A stretch of 35,458 nt of DNA, from NCBI GenBank assembly GCA_031292145.1, contig JARLHR010000235.1:1-35458 (forward strand). The letters run 5' to 3'. The DNA comes from Clostridium sp. GTDB taxonomy: Bacteria; Bacillota; Clostridia; Clostridiales; Clostridiaceae. This document shows positions 24,592 to 32,783 of the stretch, piece by piece; positions within the stretch are counted from its first letter, which is position 1, and the number at the start of each line of letters is the position of its first letter. The position numbers and the translations under genes are program-made. The notes beneath the pieces were generated by a model. It saw only the letters and a program-made list of their open reading frames with translations, searched no databases and was not told where the DNA came from.

Positions 24592-25557
24592 ATGAAAAAG
24601 AAAAAAATTATATATATTGTAGGAGCTTTAGCAATCATAGGAGCATTAGCAATTGCATATGGTGTAAAACATTATTATAAAGGCAACGAAACAATAACTT
24701 CAAAAACAGACAGTGCACAAAGCAGTAAAGTAAATCTTGTAATAGACACAGAAAATAAAAATGTGTTGCCGAAAAACTTTAGAACTACCAAGGATGCAGT
24801 TAACAGTGAAAAAGCAGGAAGTGTTAATTTAAATGGACTATCTGACTTAAATGTTTCTGGCAGTGGTGCACTTTCAGAAAAAGGTTTAGCAATGGTGAAA
24901 GAAAAAATTGGTAATAGGCCTATTATGGATATTGATTTGCGCCAAGAAGACCATGGTTTTATTAATGGTATGGGTATAAGCTGGTTCGGAGAAAATGATC
25001 AAGCTAATAAAGATCTTACAAGAGAACAAGTTGTGGCTGATGAAAAAAATAAGCTAAATCAAATATCTGAGGACAAGCACGTTGCTTTTGATCAACTTCC
25101 TAAAGGTAAATCTGTAAATACAATTAAAGAAATTGATAATCCTGAGAGTGTACAAACTGAAGAAGAATTAGCGAAAAGCTTAGGAATGAGTTACTTGAGA
25201 ATTACTGTGACAGATCATGAAAAACCACTAGATGATCAAGTAGATTTATTTGTTGAATCAATAAGAAACCTTCCACAGGATATTTGGCTGCATTTCCATT
25301 GTAGAGGGGGAGCAGGTAGAACTACTACTTTTATGTCAATGTATGACATAATGCATAATGCAAAAAATGTGAGTTTTGAGGATATAATGAAACGCCAAAC
25401 TTTAATTGGAGGCTCAGATTTGTTAAAAGATGAGGATCAAGATGAAAATCAAGCTAGGCCAGATTTCATGAATATGTTTTATAACTATTGTAAAGAAAAT
25501 AAAGATGGATTCCAAACATCGTGGTCTCAGTGGCTTAAGGCGCATTCAAAAGAATAA
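24592..25557 (+). CDS. Cysteine (PTP-like) phytase / inositol polyphosphate phosphatase, membrane-anchored or secreted
   Basis: This 321-residue protein has an N-terminal hydrophobic segment (about residues 5-23, after MKKKK), a signal peptide or anchor without a lipobox. The catalytic P-loop is HCRGGAGRT with Cys237 and Arg243 (CX5R). The general-acid loop is VTDHEKP (Asp at about 205), and the region MDIDLRQEDHGFINGMG matches the substrate-facing block of PTP-like phytases such as PhyAsr of Selenomonas. These enzymes remove phosphates from myo-inositol hexakisphosphate outside the cell. A phosphotyrosine phosphatase role is the alternative. GGATTGGTG at 24578-24586 is a mediocre ribosome site. 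The PhoP-like repeat upstream fits phosphate scavenging. Confidence 0.88.
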   Translation: MKKKKIIYIVGALAIIGALAIAYGVKHYYKGNETITSKTDSAQSSKVNLVIDTENKNVLPKNFRTTKDAVNSEKAGSVNLNGLSDLNVSGSGALSEKGLAMVKEKIGNRPIMDIDLRQEDHGFINGMGISWFGENDQANKDLTREQVVADEKNKLNQISEDKHVAFDQLPKGKSVNTIKEIDNPESVQTEEELAKSLGMSYLRITVTDHEKPLDDQVDLFVESIRNLPQDIWLHFHCRGGAGRTTTFMSMYDIMHNAKNVSFEDIMKRQTLIGGSDLLKDEDQDENQARPDFMNMFYNYCKENKDGFQTSWSQWLKAHSKE

Positions 25558-25572
25558 TAAATAGTAATTTAG

Positions 25573-25611
25573 AATACTGCAAATTCATTTTGATAATGCA
25601 GTATTTTTTTT
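25573..25611 (+). terminator. Intrinsic terminator after the phytase gene
   Basis: AATACTGCA (25573-25581) pairs with TGCAGTATT (25597-25605), then a run of T to 25611. Confidence 0.92.
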
Positions 25612-25781
25612 CATGTGTCTTAAAATTAAAACTATAACTTTAGATGATTTTTTATGTAGGCAATAGATAGACAAATGTCAAATGTAATTCGGGAATTTTG
25701 GCGATAAATGTAATATTTTGAGTGAAATCTTTATGGAAAATTAATTTGATAATCACATACTATGTTGGTAAAATATTCATA

Positions 25782-25790
25782 TGCTATAAT
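25782..25790 (+). promoter_or_regulatory. Extended -10 promoter of the PknG-type cassette
   Basis: TGCTATAAT is a perfect TGN-TATAAT extended -10. No good -35 lies 17 bases upstream. The predicted start near 25797 leaves a short leader before ATG 25822 (ribosome site AGAGGGG at 25808-25814). No other clear promoter is seen until after 33773. Confidence 0.6.
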
Positions 25791-25821
25791 TAAAAAAATA
25801 TGAAATAAGAGGGGAAACAGG

Positions 25822-27096
25822 ATGAAATTTGAAATAGAGAGTTTTTATAATCCGCATTTAAATCTACGAATCAAAAGAATTGATGCAATAGTATCTGTAA
25901 CTTCACAATTTGAAGGATTTGTAACTAATAATTCAGCAATGGAAAAAGCAATAGTATTTGTGCTAGATGTTTCTGGATCTATGATTGGTGGCAAGCTTCA
26001 AATGGGGAAGAGTGCTATTAGTAGATGTATTGAAATGTTAGATGAAAATAGCAAATTTAGTGTAATAACATTTCAAAATAAAGCAAAATTAATAGTACCA
26101 ATGACAAATGCGTCAACAATGGCAAAAAAAGAGGCCTTAAGAGCCATAAATACACTGGTAGCTGGAGGTGGAACTGAGATGTCTAAAGGCTTGAATACGG
26201 CGCTAGACCAGATCAGGGGGCTTGATAATACAATGGGGTTTGTACAATTTGTCACTGATGGAGATAATAATCCGGCAGATTATAATTCATTAGAAAGGGT
26301 GTTAAAAGAATGCGAAGGAAAATTTCAATGTAACTGTTGGGGTGTTGGAACAGATTGGAGGCCTAATGAGTTAAGAGAAATATCTGGAAGGTTACTTGGG
26401 TCAGCAGAGGCGGTACCTAACCCAGATGATTTAGAAGCACACTTTAGAACTGCATTAAATGATGCATTATCAAAGGGAGTTGCGGATGTATATTTAAGAA
26501 TACAACTTCCAAAAACATCAAAATTAGTAACAGTAAAACAAATGAGTCCCGAAATCCAAGATTTGATGATGCTAACAAAGAAGGCTGATGAAAAAAATAT
26601 AGATGTGCCTATAGGTGCATGGGGGGAAGAAAGTCGAGATTACCAATTAGGTTTTGAACTACAACCTCAAGATGAAGGGGAAGAAATGATGGCTTGTAGA
26701 ACTAAGATTGTTTATTCAGTTAATGGCCAAGAGGTAATAGTAGATGGACAAAGAATAATAGCAACATGGACTTCTGATGAATCTTTGACAGCTAGAATTA
26801 ATCCTCAAGTAGCTCACTATACTGGTCAAGAGGAACTTGCTAATTCTATAAAAGAGGGATTAGAAGCAAAATCTAGAGGAGATATTGATGAAGCTACAAT
26901 GTTACTAGGTAAGGCAGTTAAAATTGCTGTTGAATCTGGAAATGAAGAAGTAACTATGAGACTTAAGAAAGTTGTTGATGTAGTAGATGTAGAGCAAGGA
27001 ACAGTTAGATTAAAATCTGGAAATAATAAGGCGGCAGATTTAGAACTAGATATGGGTGGAACAAGGACAATTAGAAAGAGAAAAAATAATGGATGA
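25822..27096 (+). CDS. VWA-domain protein of a PknG-type signalling cassette
   Basis: This 424-residue cytoplasmic protein has a von Willebrand A domain (about 42-225) with a full metal site: D49-V-S51-G-S53, a Thr in GGGTEMSKG (near 117) and Asp in VTDGDNN (near 144). The rest (about 225-400) is a beta-rich domain plus a helical segment (EGLEAKSRGDIDEATMLLGK), as in VWA proteins that lie beside PknG, FHA and PP2C genes in Actinobacteria. The C-terminus ends DMGGTRTIRKRKNNG, a basic tail with two Thr that could be phospho-acceptors for the FHA reader (inference). It is the first gene of the six-gene run; its stop lies 13 bases before the FHA start. A complex-scaffolding role is likely; no enzyme activity is expected. 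Confidence 0.92.
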   Translation: MKFEIESFYNPHLNLRIKRIDAIVSVTSQFEGFVTNNSAMEKAIVFVLDVSGSMIGGKLQMGKSAISRCIEMLDENSKFSVITFQNKAKLIVPMTNASTMAKKEALRAINTLVAGGGTEMSKGLNTALDQIRGLDNTMGFVQFVTDGDNNPADYNSLERVLKECEGKFQCNCWGVGTDWRPNELREISGRLLGSAEAVPNPDDLEAHFRTALNDALSKGVADVYLRIQLPKTSKLVTVKQMSPEIQDLMMLTKKADEKNIDVPIGAWGEESRDYQLGFELQPQDEGEEMMACRTKIVYSVNGQEVIVDGQRIIATWTSDESLTARINPQVAHYTGQEELANSIKEGLEAKSRGDIDEATMLLGKAVKIAVESGNEEVTMRLKKVVDVVDVEQGTVRLKSGNNKAADLELDMGGTRTIRKRKNNG

Positions 27097-27109
27097 TAGA
27101 GGTGATTAT

Positions 27110-27904
27110 ATGACCTATGTATGCCCAAAGGGACATGTTTCAATAGATGCAGATTACTGTTCAGAATGTGGTGCTTTAATTGGACAATCTGTGATTAAAG
27201 CAGTTATGGAAGATTCAAATCTTAATGTAAGCAATGTTTCAAAGATTGCTTCAACTAATGAAAATCAATTATGCCCAGATTGTGGAACACCAAGAACTCA
27301 AGGAAGTAGATTTTGCGAAGCATGTAGACATGATTTTTATGAAGATAAAAAAGTTAATGAAGAAAAAAGTAGTGAGGCTGTTAGTGATTCTCAAAACCTT
27401 TCTAAAAAGCAAGGTAATAGTATAAAAGCAGAAACTCCAGTAGTAGAAAAAGAAGAATTAAAAAGTTCAGTGCAATTAAATAAATCAACATCAGATGAAT
27501 CTCTTAATCAATCAGTTAATATAGCTAATAAAGTAGACAAATTATCTGTAATCATATCAGTGGATAATTCAAGAATAAAGGAGGATCCAGAAATGAGTTC
27601 TGTATGTCCTGCTAATTCATCAGATAGGATATTTCATTTGGATTTAGATGAAAACTTATTAGGGAGAAGATCTATTGCAAAGGGAATTTCTCCAGAAATA
27701 GATGTAAATGATCCAGGAGCATCTCATAGACACCTAAAGTTTATTAAGAATATAAATGGAACTTTTGATGTGTTAGATTTGGGTTCAGCTAATGGAACAA
27801 CATTAAACGGAAAAGAATTAGAGGCAGGAGTACAAACAGAAATAAAAATAGGTGATGAATTATTTGTAGGCTTATGGACTAAAATAAGGGTAGCAAGACG
27901 TTAG
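27110..27904 (+). CDS. Zinc-ribbon FHA-domain protein (phosphothreonine reader)
   Basis: The protein has 264 residues from ATG 27110 (GAGGTG at 27099-27104; earlier in-frame starts overlap the VWA gene without a ribosome site). Two zinc-binding modules come first: C5-x3-H9 with C17-x2-C20, and C55-x2-C58 with C69-x2-C72. A Ser/Lys/Glu-rich linker follows (about 75-165), then an FHA domain (about 175-262). The phosphothreonine-binding residues are present: Arg in LLGRRSIA, Ser and His in ASHRHL, Asn in SANGTTLNG. In Actinobacteria the FHA protein GarA/OdhI is the main PknG target. This one has no GarA-like N-terminal ETTS motif, so it may instead be a docking subunit. Confidence 0.93.
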   Translation: MTYVCPKGHVSIDADYCSECGALIGQSVIKAVMEDSNLNVSNVSKIASTNENQLCPDCGTPRTQGSRFCEACRHDFYEDKKVNEEKSSEAVSDSQNLSKKQGNSIKAETPVVEKEELKSSVQLNKSTSDESLNQSVNIANKVDKLSVIISVDNSRIKEDPEMSSVCPANSSDRIFHLDLDENLLGRRSIAKGISPEIDVNDPGASHRHLKFIKNINGTFDVLDLGSANGTTLNGKELEAGVQTEIKIGDELFVGLWTKIRVARR

Positions 27905-27916
27905 CGGGGGGATGCA

Positions 27917-29317
27917 ATGAATACACAAATTAATAATTATGGTACAAATACCTCTAATAATACAATTAGAAATAGTGTTTTTGTGACTGAAGCAAAGAAG
28001 TACTTAAGAACTACACCAGGGAAAATTATTATTGCATCAATATCTATAATCATTGTGGCAATATTTATGTCTACAATTATATTTGTAGATTATAAAAGTA
28101 CGAGACAAGCAGTTCAGACGGTAGGAAAGGATACAGTACCTTCAATTATTGCTGCTGAGCATATAAGGGCAACTTTGGCAGATGCTAATTCAAATGCTAT
28201 GAATGCACTGATGACAAAGGAAAAAGATAATGGAATGTATTGGGCAACTTATAGAAAAGAGATGGACGAAGCTCATTCAGAGCTAATTGATGCTTCAGAA
28301 AATATCACTTATGGAAATGAAGAAAGAGATCCTATTCAGAAAATAATGTCAAAGATATCCGAATATGAATTTGTATTAGGAAAGGCAAGACTTACAACAA
28401 GTAATAATGTAGCTGATGATTTTGCGGAGGCAAATAAGATTATGAGTGAGGAAATATTACCTGCAGCTTCTGATCTTGATAAAGCAAATTATAGCCATTT
28501 AGATAGCATATATAGTGGTCATAAAGCCAAGTCAGGTGCTTTAACTTTTTCATTAATATGTGTAGTAGTAATAGCAATGGTAGCAATTTTATGGGTTCAA
28601 AGATTTTTATACAAAAAGACAAAAAGAATTTTAAATATAGGTTTTACTGCAGCGTTGGTATTAACTTTTATTTTTGGATGTTACTCATTTGGTGTAATTC
28701 AAGTAGTAGAAAAAAATTTAAAAGTAGCAAAAGAGGATGCATTTGATTCAATTCATAATCTTTGGAAAGCTAGGGCGATAACCTATGATGGAAATGCGGA
28801 TGAAAGTATGTATCTTCTATATTCAGGAAATAATCAGCAGCAGGAAGCATCATTAAAAGCTTTTAAAGATAAGGAAAGTCAAATAACTTCTGTAGAGCCA
28901 GATCAGGCATTAGCATTGTTAAATCAAAATAAAAGTTTTAAAGGTTTTTTAGGAGATGAACTTAGCAATGTTACTTTTGATGGGGAAAAAGATGCTGCTA
29001 CAGAAACACTTAAGTATTGGGATGAGTATATAAAAATGGACAGTAAATTTAGGAGTTTAGAAAATGATGGACACCATGATGAAGCAGTAAAGCTTTGTAC
29101 AGGTACTAGTGAAGGAGAATCAGATTGGTTATTTAATAAGTTTGATAGTGCACTGGGGAAAACTTTAGATATTAATCAAAAACAATTTGATAGCAATATA
29201 AATAGTGCTTTAAGTGCATTAAATGTTTTTCCGTTTATACTAGGAGCGTATTTAATATTATTTATTGCAGCAATATTTTTTGGTGTAAAGCCAAGATTAG
29301 ATGAATATAAATTTTGA
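27917..29317 (+). CDS. GlnX-like membrane sensor with two outward helical domains
   Basis: This 466-residue protein has four membrane helices (about residues 36-57, 206-228, 239-260 and 440-460), leaving two helical domains outside (about 60-205 and 262-438) and short cytoplasmic ends. The first domain has the pattern VGKDTVPSIIAAEHIRATLA and ENITYGNEERDPI, which I associate with the GlnX family encoded beside PknG in Actinobacteria. These domains resemble the four-helix bundles of chemoreceptors, but there is no HAMP or signalling coil, so it is not a chemoreceptor. The start ATG 27917 follows GGGGGG at 27904-27909. It probably transmits an outside signal to the PknG kinase. It ends 8 bases before the next start. 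Confidence 0.87.
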   Translation: MNTQINNYGTNTSNNTIRNSVFVTEAKKYLRTTPGKIIIASISIIIVAIFMSTIIFVDYKSTRQAVQTVGKDTVPSIIAAEHIRATLADANSNAMNALMTKEKDNGMYWATYRKEMDEAHSELIDASENITYGNEERDPIQKIMSKISEYEFVLGKARLTTSNNVADDFAEANKIMSEEILPAASDLDKANYSHLDSIYSGHKAKSGALTFSLICVVVIAMVAILWVQRFLYKKTKRILNIGFTAALVLTFIFGCYSFGVIQVVEKNLKVAKEDAFDSIHNLWKARAITYDGNADESMYLLYSGNNQQQEASLKAFKDKESQITSVEPDQALALLNQNKSFKGFLGDELSNVTFDGEKDAATETLKYWDEYIKMDSKFRSLENDGHHDEAVKLCTGTSEGESDWLFNKFDSALGKTLDINQKQFDSNINSALSALNVFPFILGAYLILFIAAIFFGVKPRLDEYKF

Positions 29318-29325
29318 GGTCTTGT

Positions 29326-30501
29326 ATGGATAGTGCAATAGGTGAACAAATATCATTTTGGAAGGAAAAACTTTTGACAATAAATCAAAATATTATGGAC
29401 TTAAATGATTTATCATCTTCAAAAATGCTTGAAGATAATCTCAATACTGGTAACTATATTGGGTTAACAGAAAAGAAAGCTTCAGAATGTGTAAGGATTA
29501 TTGATAAGCTTTTACAAAACTATTTTACTCTATCTAAGGTAATAGAAAAAGCACAGGATTTATATAATAAATCAACAATTTTTCGAAGCTATGATGACGA
29601 AATCAATTTTTTATTAAATGGAAAGTCTATTACTTTATATAAAGAAGATATACCAATAAATAATAGAGAGTTGCTATATGATAAAAATAAAGGGGATGAA
29701 ATCACTCCAAAGGAAACTTTAGAAATCATGGCTAAGGATTTTGAGAGGGCAAAATTAGATTTAAATTCTATAATTGAAGGTGAAGAAAATACTATAAAGA
29801 TATGTAGCAAAATGAGAGAAGAGATAAACGAATTGAAACTTGCAGCAACGAGTTTGGGAAAGGATGAACGAGTACTAGATAGATATATATCATCTTTAGA
29901 ATATTGTGAAAAAGACCCAATTGTTGGAGTAACTCAAATTCAAGAGATTAGCAAGGAAATATATAAGTTTAGAGATGAACTATATAAGAGTTTAAAGAAT
30001 AGTGAAGAACTAAATAGAGCTATAGAAGAGTATAGCAGTATTATTGAAAGAATTAAGAGAATAGTAGAAGTTAACAATAATTTTATTGTAGATAATAAAG
30101 AAATACTAGGGAAACTTGTTAGTTACAGAATTCCGGAGAAGGATGAAAAGTTACAGGAATTTCATAAGTGCATTGAAGATTTAAAATATAATTTATCTCT
30201 AAAAAGAATTTCTGATGTTAATATTGGAGTAAATAAATTATCACAACAGCTAGAGGCAAAATTAAAAGATGAAACAGATAAGCTTAAGGAGAATAGAGAA
30301 AAAGTTGAGTGTTTCAATGAGCTAAAAGGAAGACATACTGCATTAGAAGCCAAAATAAATATTATGCATATGAAAGGACATGATATACCGCCAAAAGTTT
30401 TAGAAATGCTAATTACAGTAAAAGAAAAACTTCAATCAAGTGAAGTTGATTTGTTAGAAGTAGACGAGTTGTTAAAGAAATTATATATTATGATGAAATA
30501 A
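29326..30501 (+). CDS. Soluble coiled-coil protein in the position of GlnH
   Basis: The protein has 391 residues from ATG 29326 (GAGGT at 29316-29320; the TTG at 29314 overlaps the preceding stop region and lacks a ribosome site). It is almost wholly helical, with heptad-like stretches at about 175-260 and 300-345, and no signal peptide, membrane helix or known domain. It is acidic to neutral and ends LLEVDELLKKLYIMMK. In actinobacterial PknG operons this place is usually held by GlnH, an amino-acid-binding lipoprotein; nothing here resembles a binding protein. A cytoplasmic adaptor between the GlnX-like sensor and the kinase is my inference. The TAA stop is the first three bases of a family A repeat. 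Confidence 0.85.
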   Translation: MDSAIGEQISFWKEKLLTINQNIMDLNDLSSSKMLEDNLNTGNYIGLTEKKASECVRIIDKLLQNYFTLSKVIEKAQDLYNKSTIFRSYDDEINFLLNGKSITLYKEDIPINNRELLYDKNKGDEITPKETLEIMAKDFERAKLDLNSIIEGEENTIKICSKMREEINELKLAATSLGKDERVLDRYISSLEYCEKDPIVGVTQIQEISKEIYKFRDELYKSLKNSEELNRAIEEYSSIIERIKRIVEVNNNFIVDNKEILGKLVSYRIPEKDEKLQEFHKCIEDLKYNLSLKRISDVNIGVNKLSQQLEAKLKDETDKLKENREKVECFNELKGRHTALEAKINIMHMKGHDIPPKVLEMLITVKEKLQSSEVDLLEVDELLKKLYIMMK

Positions 30502-30520
30502 GGCACATGAAAATAAATAG
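30499..30520 (+). repeat. Family A repeat, left half only
   Basis: The left half begins TAAGGCACATGAAAATAAAT and ends at 30520. The TAA is the stop codon of the coiled-coil gene. No right arm follows; the ribosome site of the kinase gene (AGGAGG, 30522-30527) comes at once. Confidence 0.7.
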
Positions 30521-30538
30521 CAGGAGGATTTGTTTTAA

Positions 30539-32710
30539 ATGGGTAATGTTGAGAGATGTCAACGTCCAGGATGTGATGGAATTATAGTTGATGGAATATG
30601 CGAAGATTGTGGTAGGCCTCCCGTTGGGAAAAGTGTCTTATCACAAGTTTTAAATACTAGCACAGTAAATGGAACAGCTACCTTTGCAACAGGTACAGTT
30701 GGTTCATCAAGAACTAGTAGTAGGAGACATACAAGTAGATCGAGTAGAGGGACATCCGCTAGAAGGAAAGCCCTTGGAGGTGGATTAGTATCATTACCTT
30801 CACAGCCAAGTCAAGATCCAATGAAGCTAGTAATGGAAGATCCAGTAGTTCCAGAAAGAAAGCGACGTTGTCCAAAATGTGAGGCTAAGGTAAATAGAAC
30901 AAAAGGTTTTTGTCCTAAGTGTGGGCAAGAATATTCTTTTGAACCTTCCTTAAGCAAAGGGGACATAATTAATGAAAAGTTTGAAGTAAAAGGTGCAATA
31001 GCCTTTGGTGGCTTAGGCTGGATTTACTTAGCTTATGATAATTTATTATCTAGATGGGTTGTACTTAAGGGATTATTAAATGCTAAGGATGAAGCAAGTG
31101 CGGCAGCAGCAGTGGCAGAAAGACAGTTCCTTGCAGCAGTCAAGCATCCCAAAATAGTCGGTATATATGACTTTATTCAAAATGGGAATGAAGGATATAT
31201 AGTTATGGAGTATGTAGGTGGACGTTCCATAGAAAGTATACGTAAGGAGAAAGGTGTTTTGCCAGTAGAAGAAGCTATATCTTATATACTAGGAATACTT
31301 CCAGCTTTTTCATACTTACACTCTAATGGATATATATATTGCGATTTTAAGCCAGATAATTTCATGTTAGAGGGCGAGGATGTAAAGCTAATTGATATGG
31401 GTGGAGTTAGAAAAGTAAATGATGCTGATGGTGATATTTATGGCACAAGGGGATATATGGCACCAGAGGCAGATGATAATCCAGACGAAGTTTCAGATAT
31501 TTATACTATAGGCAGGTCACTTGCAGTTCTAATAATGGATTTTAAATATCAAACAACTTATGAATACTCATTGCCAACTCCTAATGAGCAGCCAATTCTT
31601 GCTACATATGAAGCTTTATATAGATTTTTGCTTAGAGCTGCCCATGAAGATCCAAATCAACGCTTTCAGTCAGTAGATGAAATGAATGATCAGCTTTATG
31701 GGGTTTTAAGAGAGATTGTAGCTATGAATACTTCACCGAAACCTGCTGAAAGCCAAATTTTCACCAGCGATAATCTTTTAGACTCAGAAGATATAGCTGG
31801 AACTAAAAAGCCGGAAATAAGATTATTACCTATGCTAAAGCTTGATTTGAAGGATGCAGCATGTAATGAATTGATGAAATTATCTTCGATAACTAATCTT
31901 GAAAAAAGGATAGAAGCATATAAGAAGGTAGTAGATAAGTTTGGTGAAAAATCTGTAGAGGCCAGATTTAGATTGGCTGATGCTTATATTATGGCAGAAA
32001 AATATAATGAAGCAGAAAAAATATTATCAAAACTAGCAATAGAGGATGAATTTGATTGGAGGGTACAATGGTATAGAGGGAAGGGCTTTCTTAATATTGG
32101 CAATGGACAGAGGGCAAAAAGTGAATTTGGAAGGGTGTATTTTGAAATGCCAGGAGAGATCGCACCAAAGCTCGCAACAGCATTTGCCTGCGAAATTATG
32201 GAGAATATTGATGAAGCTATAAAGTATTATAATAGAGTTGTAAAGGTAGATCCTAATTATACTACTGCTTGTTTTGGACTAGCTAGGTGCCTTGTAAAAG
32301 AAGGCGATATAGAAGGTGCTTCAGATGCATTAAATCAAGTGCCTCAAAGTCATAGTATGTATACACAGGCACGAATTACTTTGGCAAAGGTATTAATGGA
32401 AGATGAAAGTAAAATTAATGAAGGTGTACTAGCTAAGATTAGTGATACTATTGAATCTATAAGTTATGAAGGAGAAGTATTACATGTGCTTGGTGCTAAG
32501 CTGTTAGCTACAGCTGTAAAATTGCTTGGTACAGGAGCTGTAAGCCAAAATTCAAATAGAAGAGTAATCGGACACTCTTTGGAGGAGAATACATTAAGAG
32601 CAGGAGCGGAAGCAGAGTATAGAAAGGCAGCAAAACTTGCAAAGAGTTTTGATGAAAAGGTAGAGCTAGTTAATATGGCAAATGAAATTAGGCCAGTTTC
32701 TTTATTTTAG
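30539..32710 (+). CDS. pknG: PknG-type serine/threonine protein kinase with zinc ribbons and TPR tail
   Basis: This 723-residue protein has the three-part PknG architecture. The N-terminal zinc ribbon C7-x4-C12...C21-x2-C24 (CQRPGCDGIIVDGICEDCG) is followed by a Ser/Thr/Arg-rich linker (about 40-80) and a second ribbon C111/C114/C125/C128. The kinase domain (about 140-395) has AFGGLGWIYLA, catalytic Lys177 (VVLKG), the non-RD loop YCDFKPDN (Asp269, Asn274) and LIDMGGV in place of DFG, all as in mycobacterial PknG. The TPR region (about 455-720) includes repeats such as EARFRLADAYIMAEKYNEAE. In mycobacteria PknG phosphorylates GarA to control 2-oxoglutarate use. The stop TAG is the first three bases of the next family A hairpin. 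Confidence 0.96.
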   Translation: MGNVERCQRPGCDGIIVDGICEDCGRPPVGKSVLSQVLNTSTVNGTATFATGTVGSSRTSSRRHTSRSSRGTSARRKALGGGLVSLPSQPSQDPMKLVMEDPVVPERKRRCPKCEAKVNRTKGFCPKCGQEYSFEPSLSKGDIINEKFEVKGAIAFGGLGWIYLAYDNLLSRWVVLKGLLNAKDEASAAAAVAERQFLAAVKHPKIVGIYDFIQNGNEGYIVMEYVGGRSIESIRKEKGVLPVEEAISYILGILPAFSYLHSNGYIYCDFKPDNFMLEGEDVKLIDMGGVRKVNDADGDIYGTRGYMAPEADDNPDEVSDIYTIGRSLAVLIMDFKYQTTYEYSLPTPNEQPILATYEALYRFLLRAAHEDPNQRFQSVDEMNDQLYGVLREIVAMNTSPKPAESQIFTSDNLLDSEDIAGTKKPEIRLLPMLKLDLKDAACNELMKLSSITNLEKRIEAYKKVVDKFGEKSVEARFRLADAYIMAEKYNEAEKILSKLAIEDEFDWRVQWYRGKGFLNIGNGQRAKSEFGRVYFEMPGEIAPKLATAFACEIMENIDEAIKYYNRVVKVDPNYTTACFGLARCLVKEGDIEGASDALNQVPQSHSMYTQARITLAKVLMEDESKINEGVLAKISDTIESISYEGEVLHVLGAKLLATAVKLLGTGAVSQNSNRRVIGHSLEENTLRAGAEAEYRKAAKLAKSFDEKVELVNMANEIRPVSLF

Positions 32711-32767
32711 GCACATGAAAATAAATAATAGACGAGCATACTGGTCTATTATTTTTTGAATTTGCTT
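32708..32767 (+). repeat. Family A hairpin between kinase and phosphatase genes
   Basis: TAGGCACATGAAAATAAAT (TAG is the kinase stop) leads to AATAATAGAC (32724-32733), pairing with GTCTATTATT (32744-32753) and then TTTTG. The right end is degenerate (GAATTTGCTT instead of GAATGTGCCT) and runs into AAGGAG (32769-32774), the ribosome site of the PP2C gene. The stem plus T-run resembles a terminator. Confidence 0.82.
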
Positions 32768-32783
32768 TAAGGAGTGTAAGATA

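Noticed and set aside
27917-29317. Chemoreceptor
   Set aside because: The outward helical bundles look like chemoreceptor sensor domains, but there is no HAMP domain and no conserved signalling hairpin, and the protein has four membrane helices.
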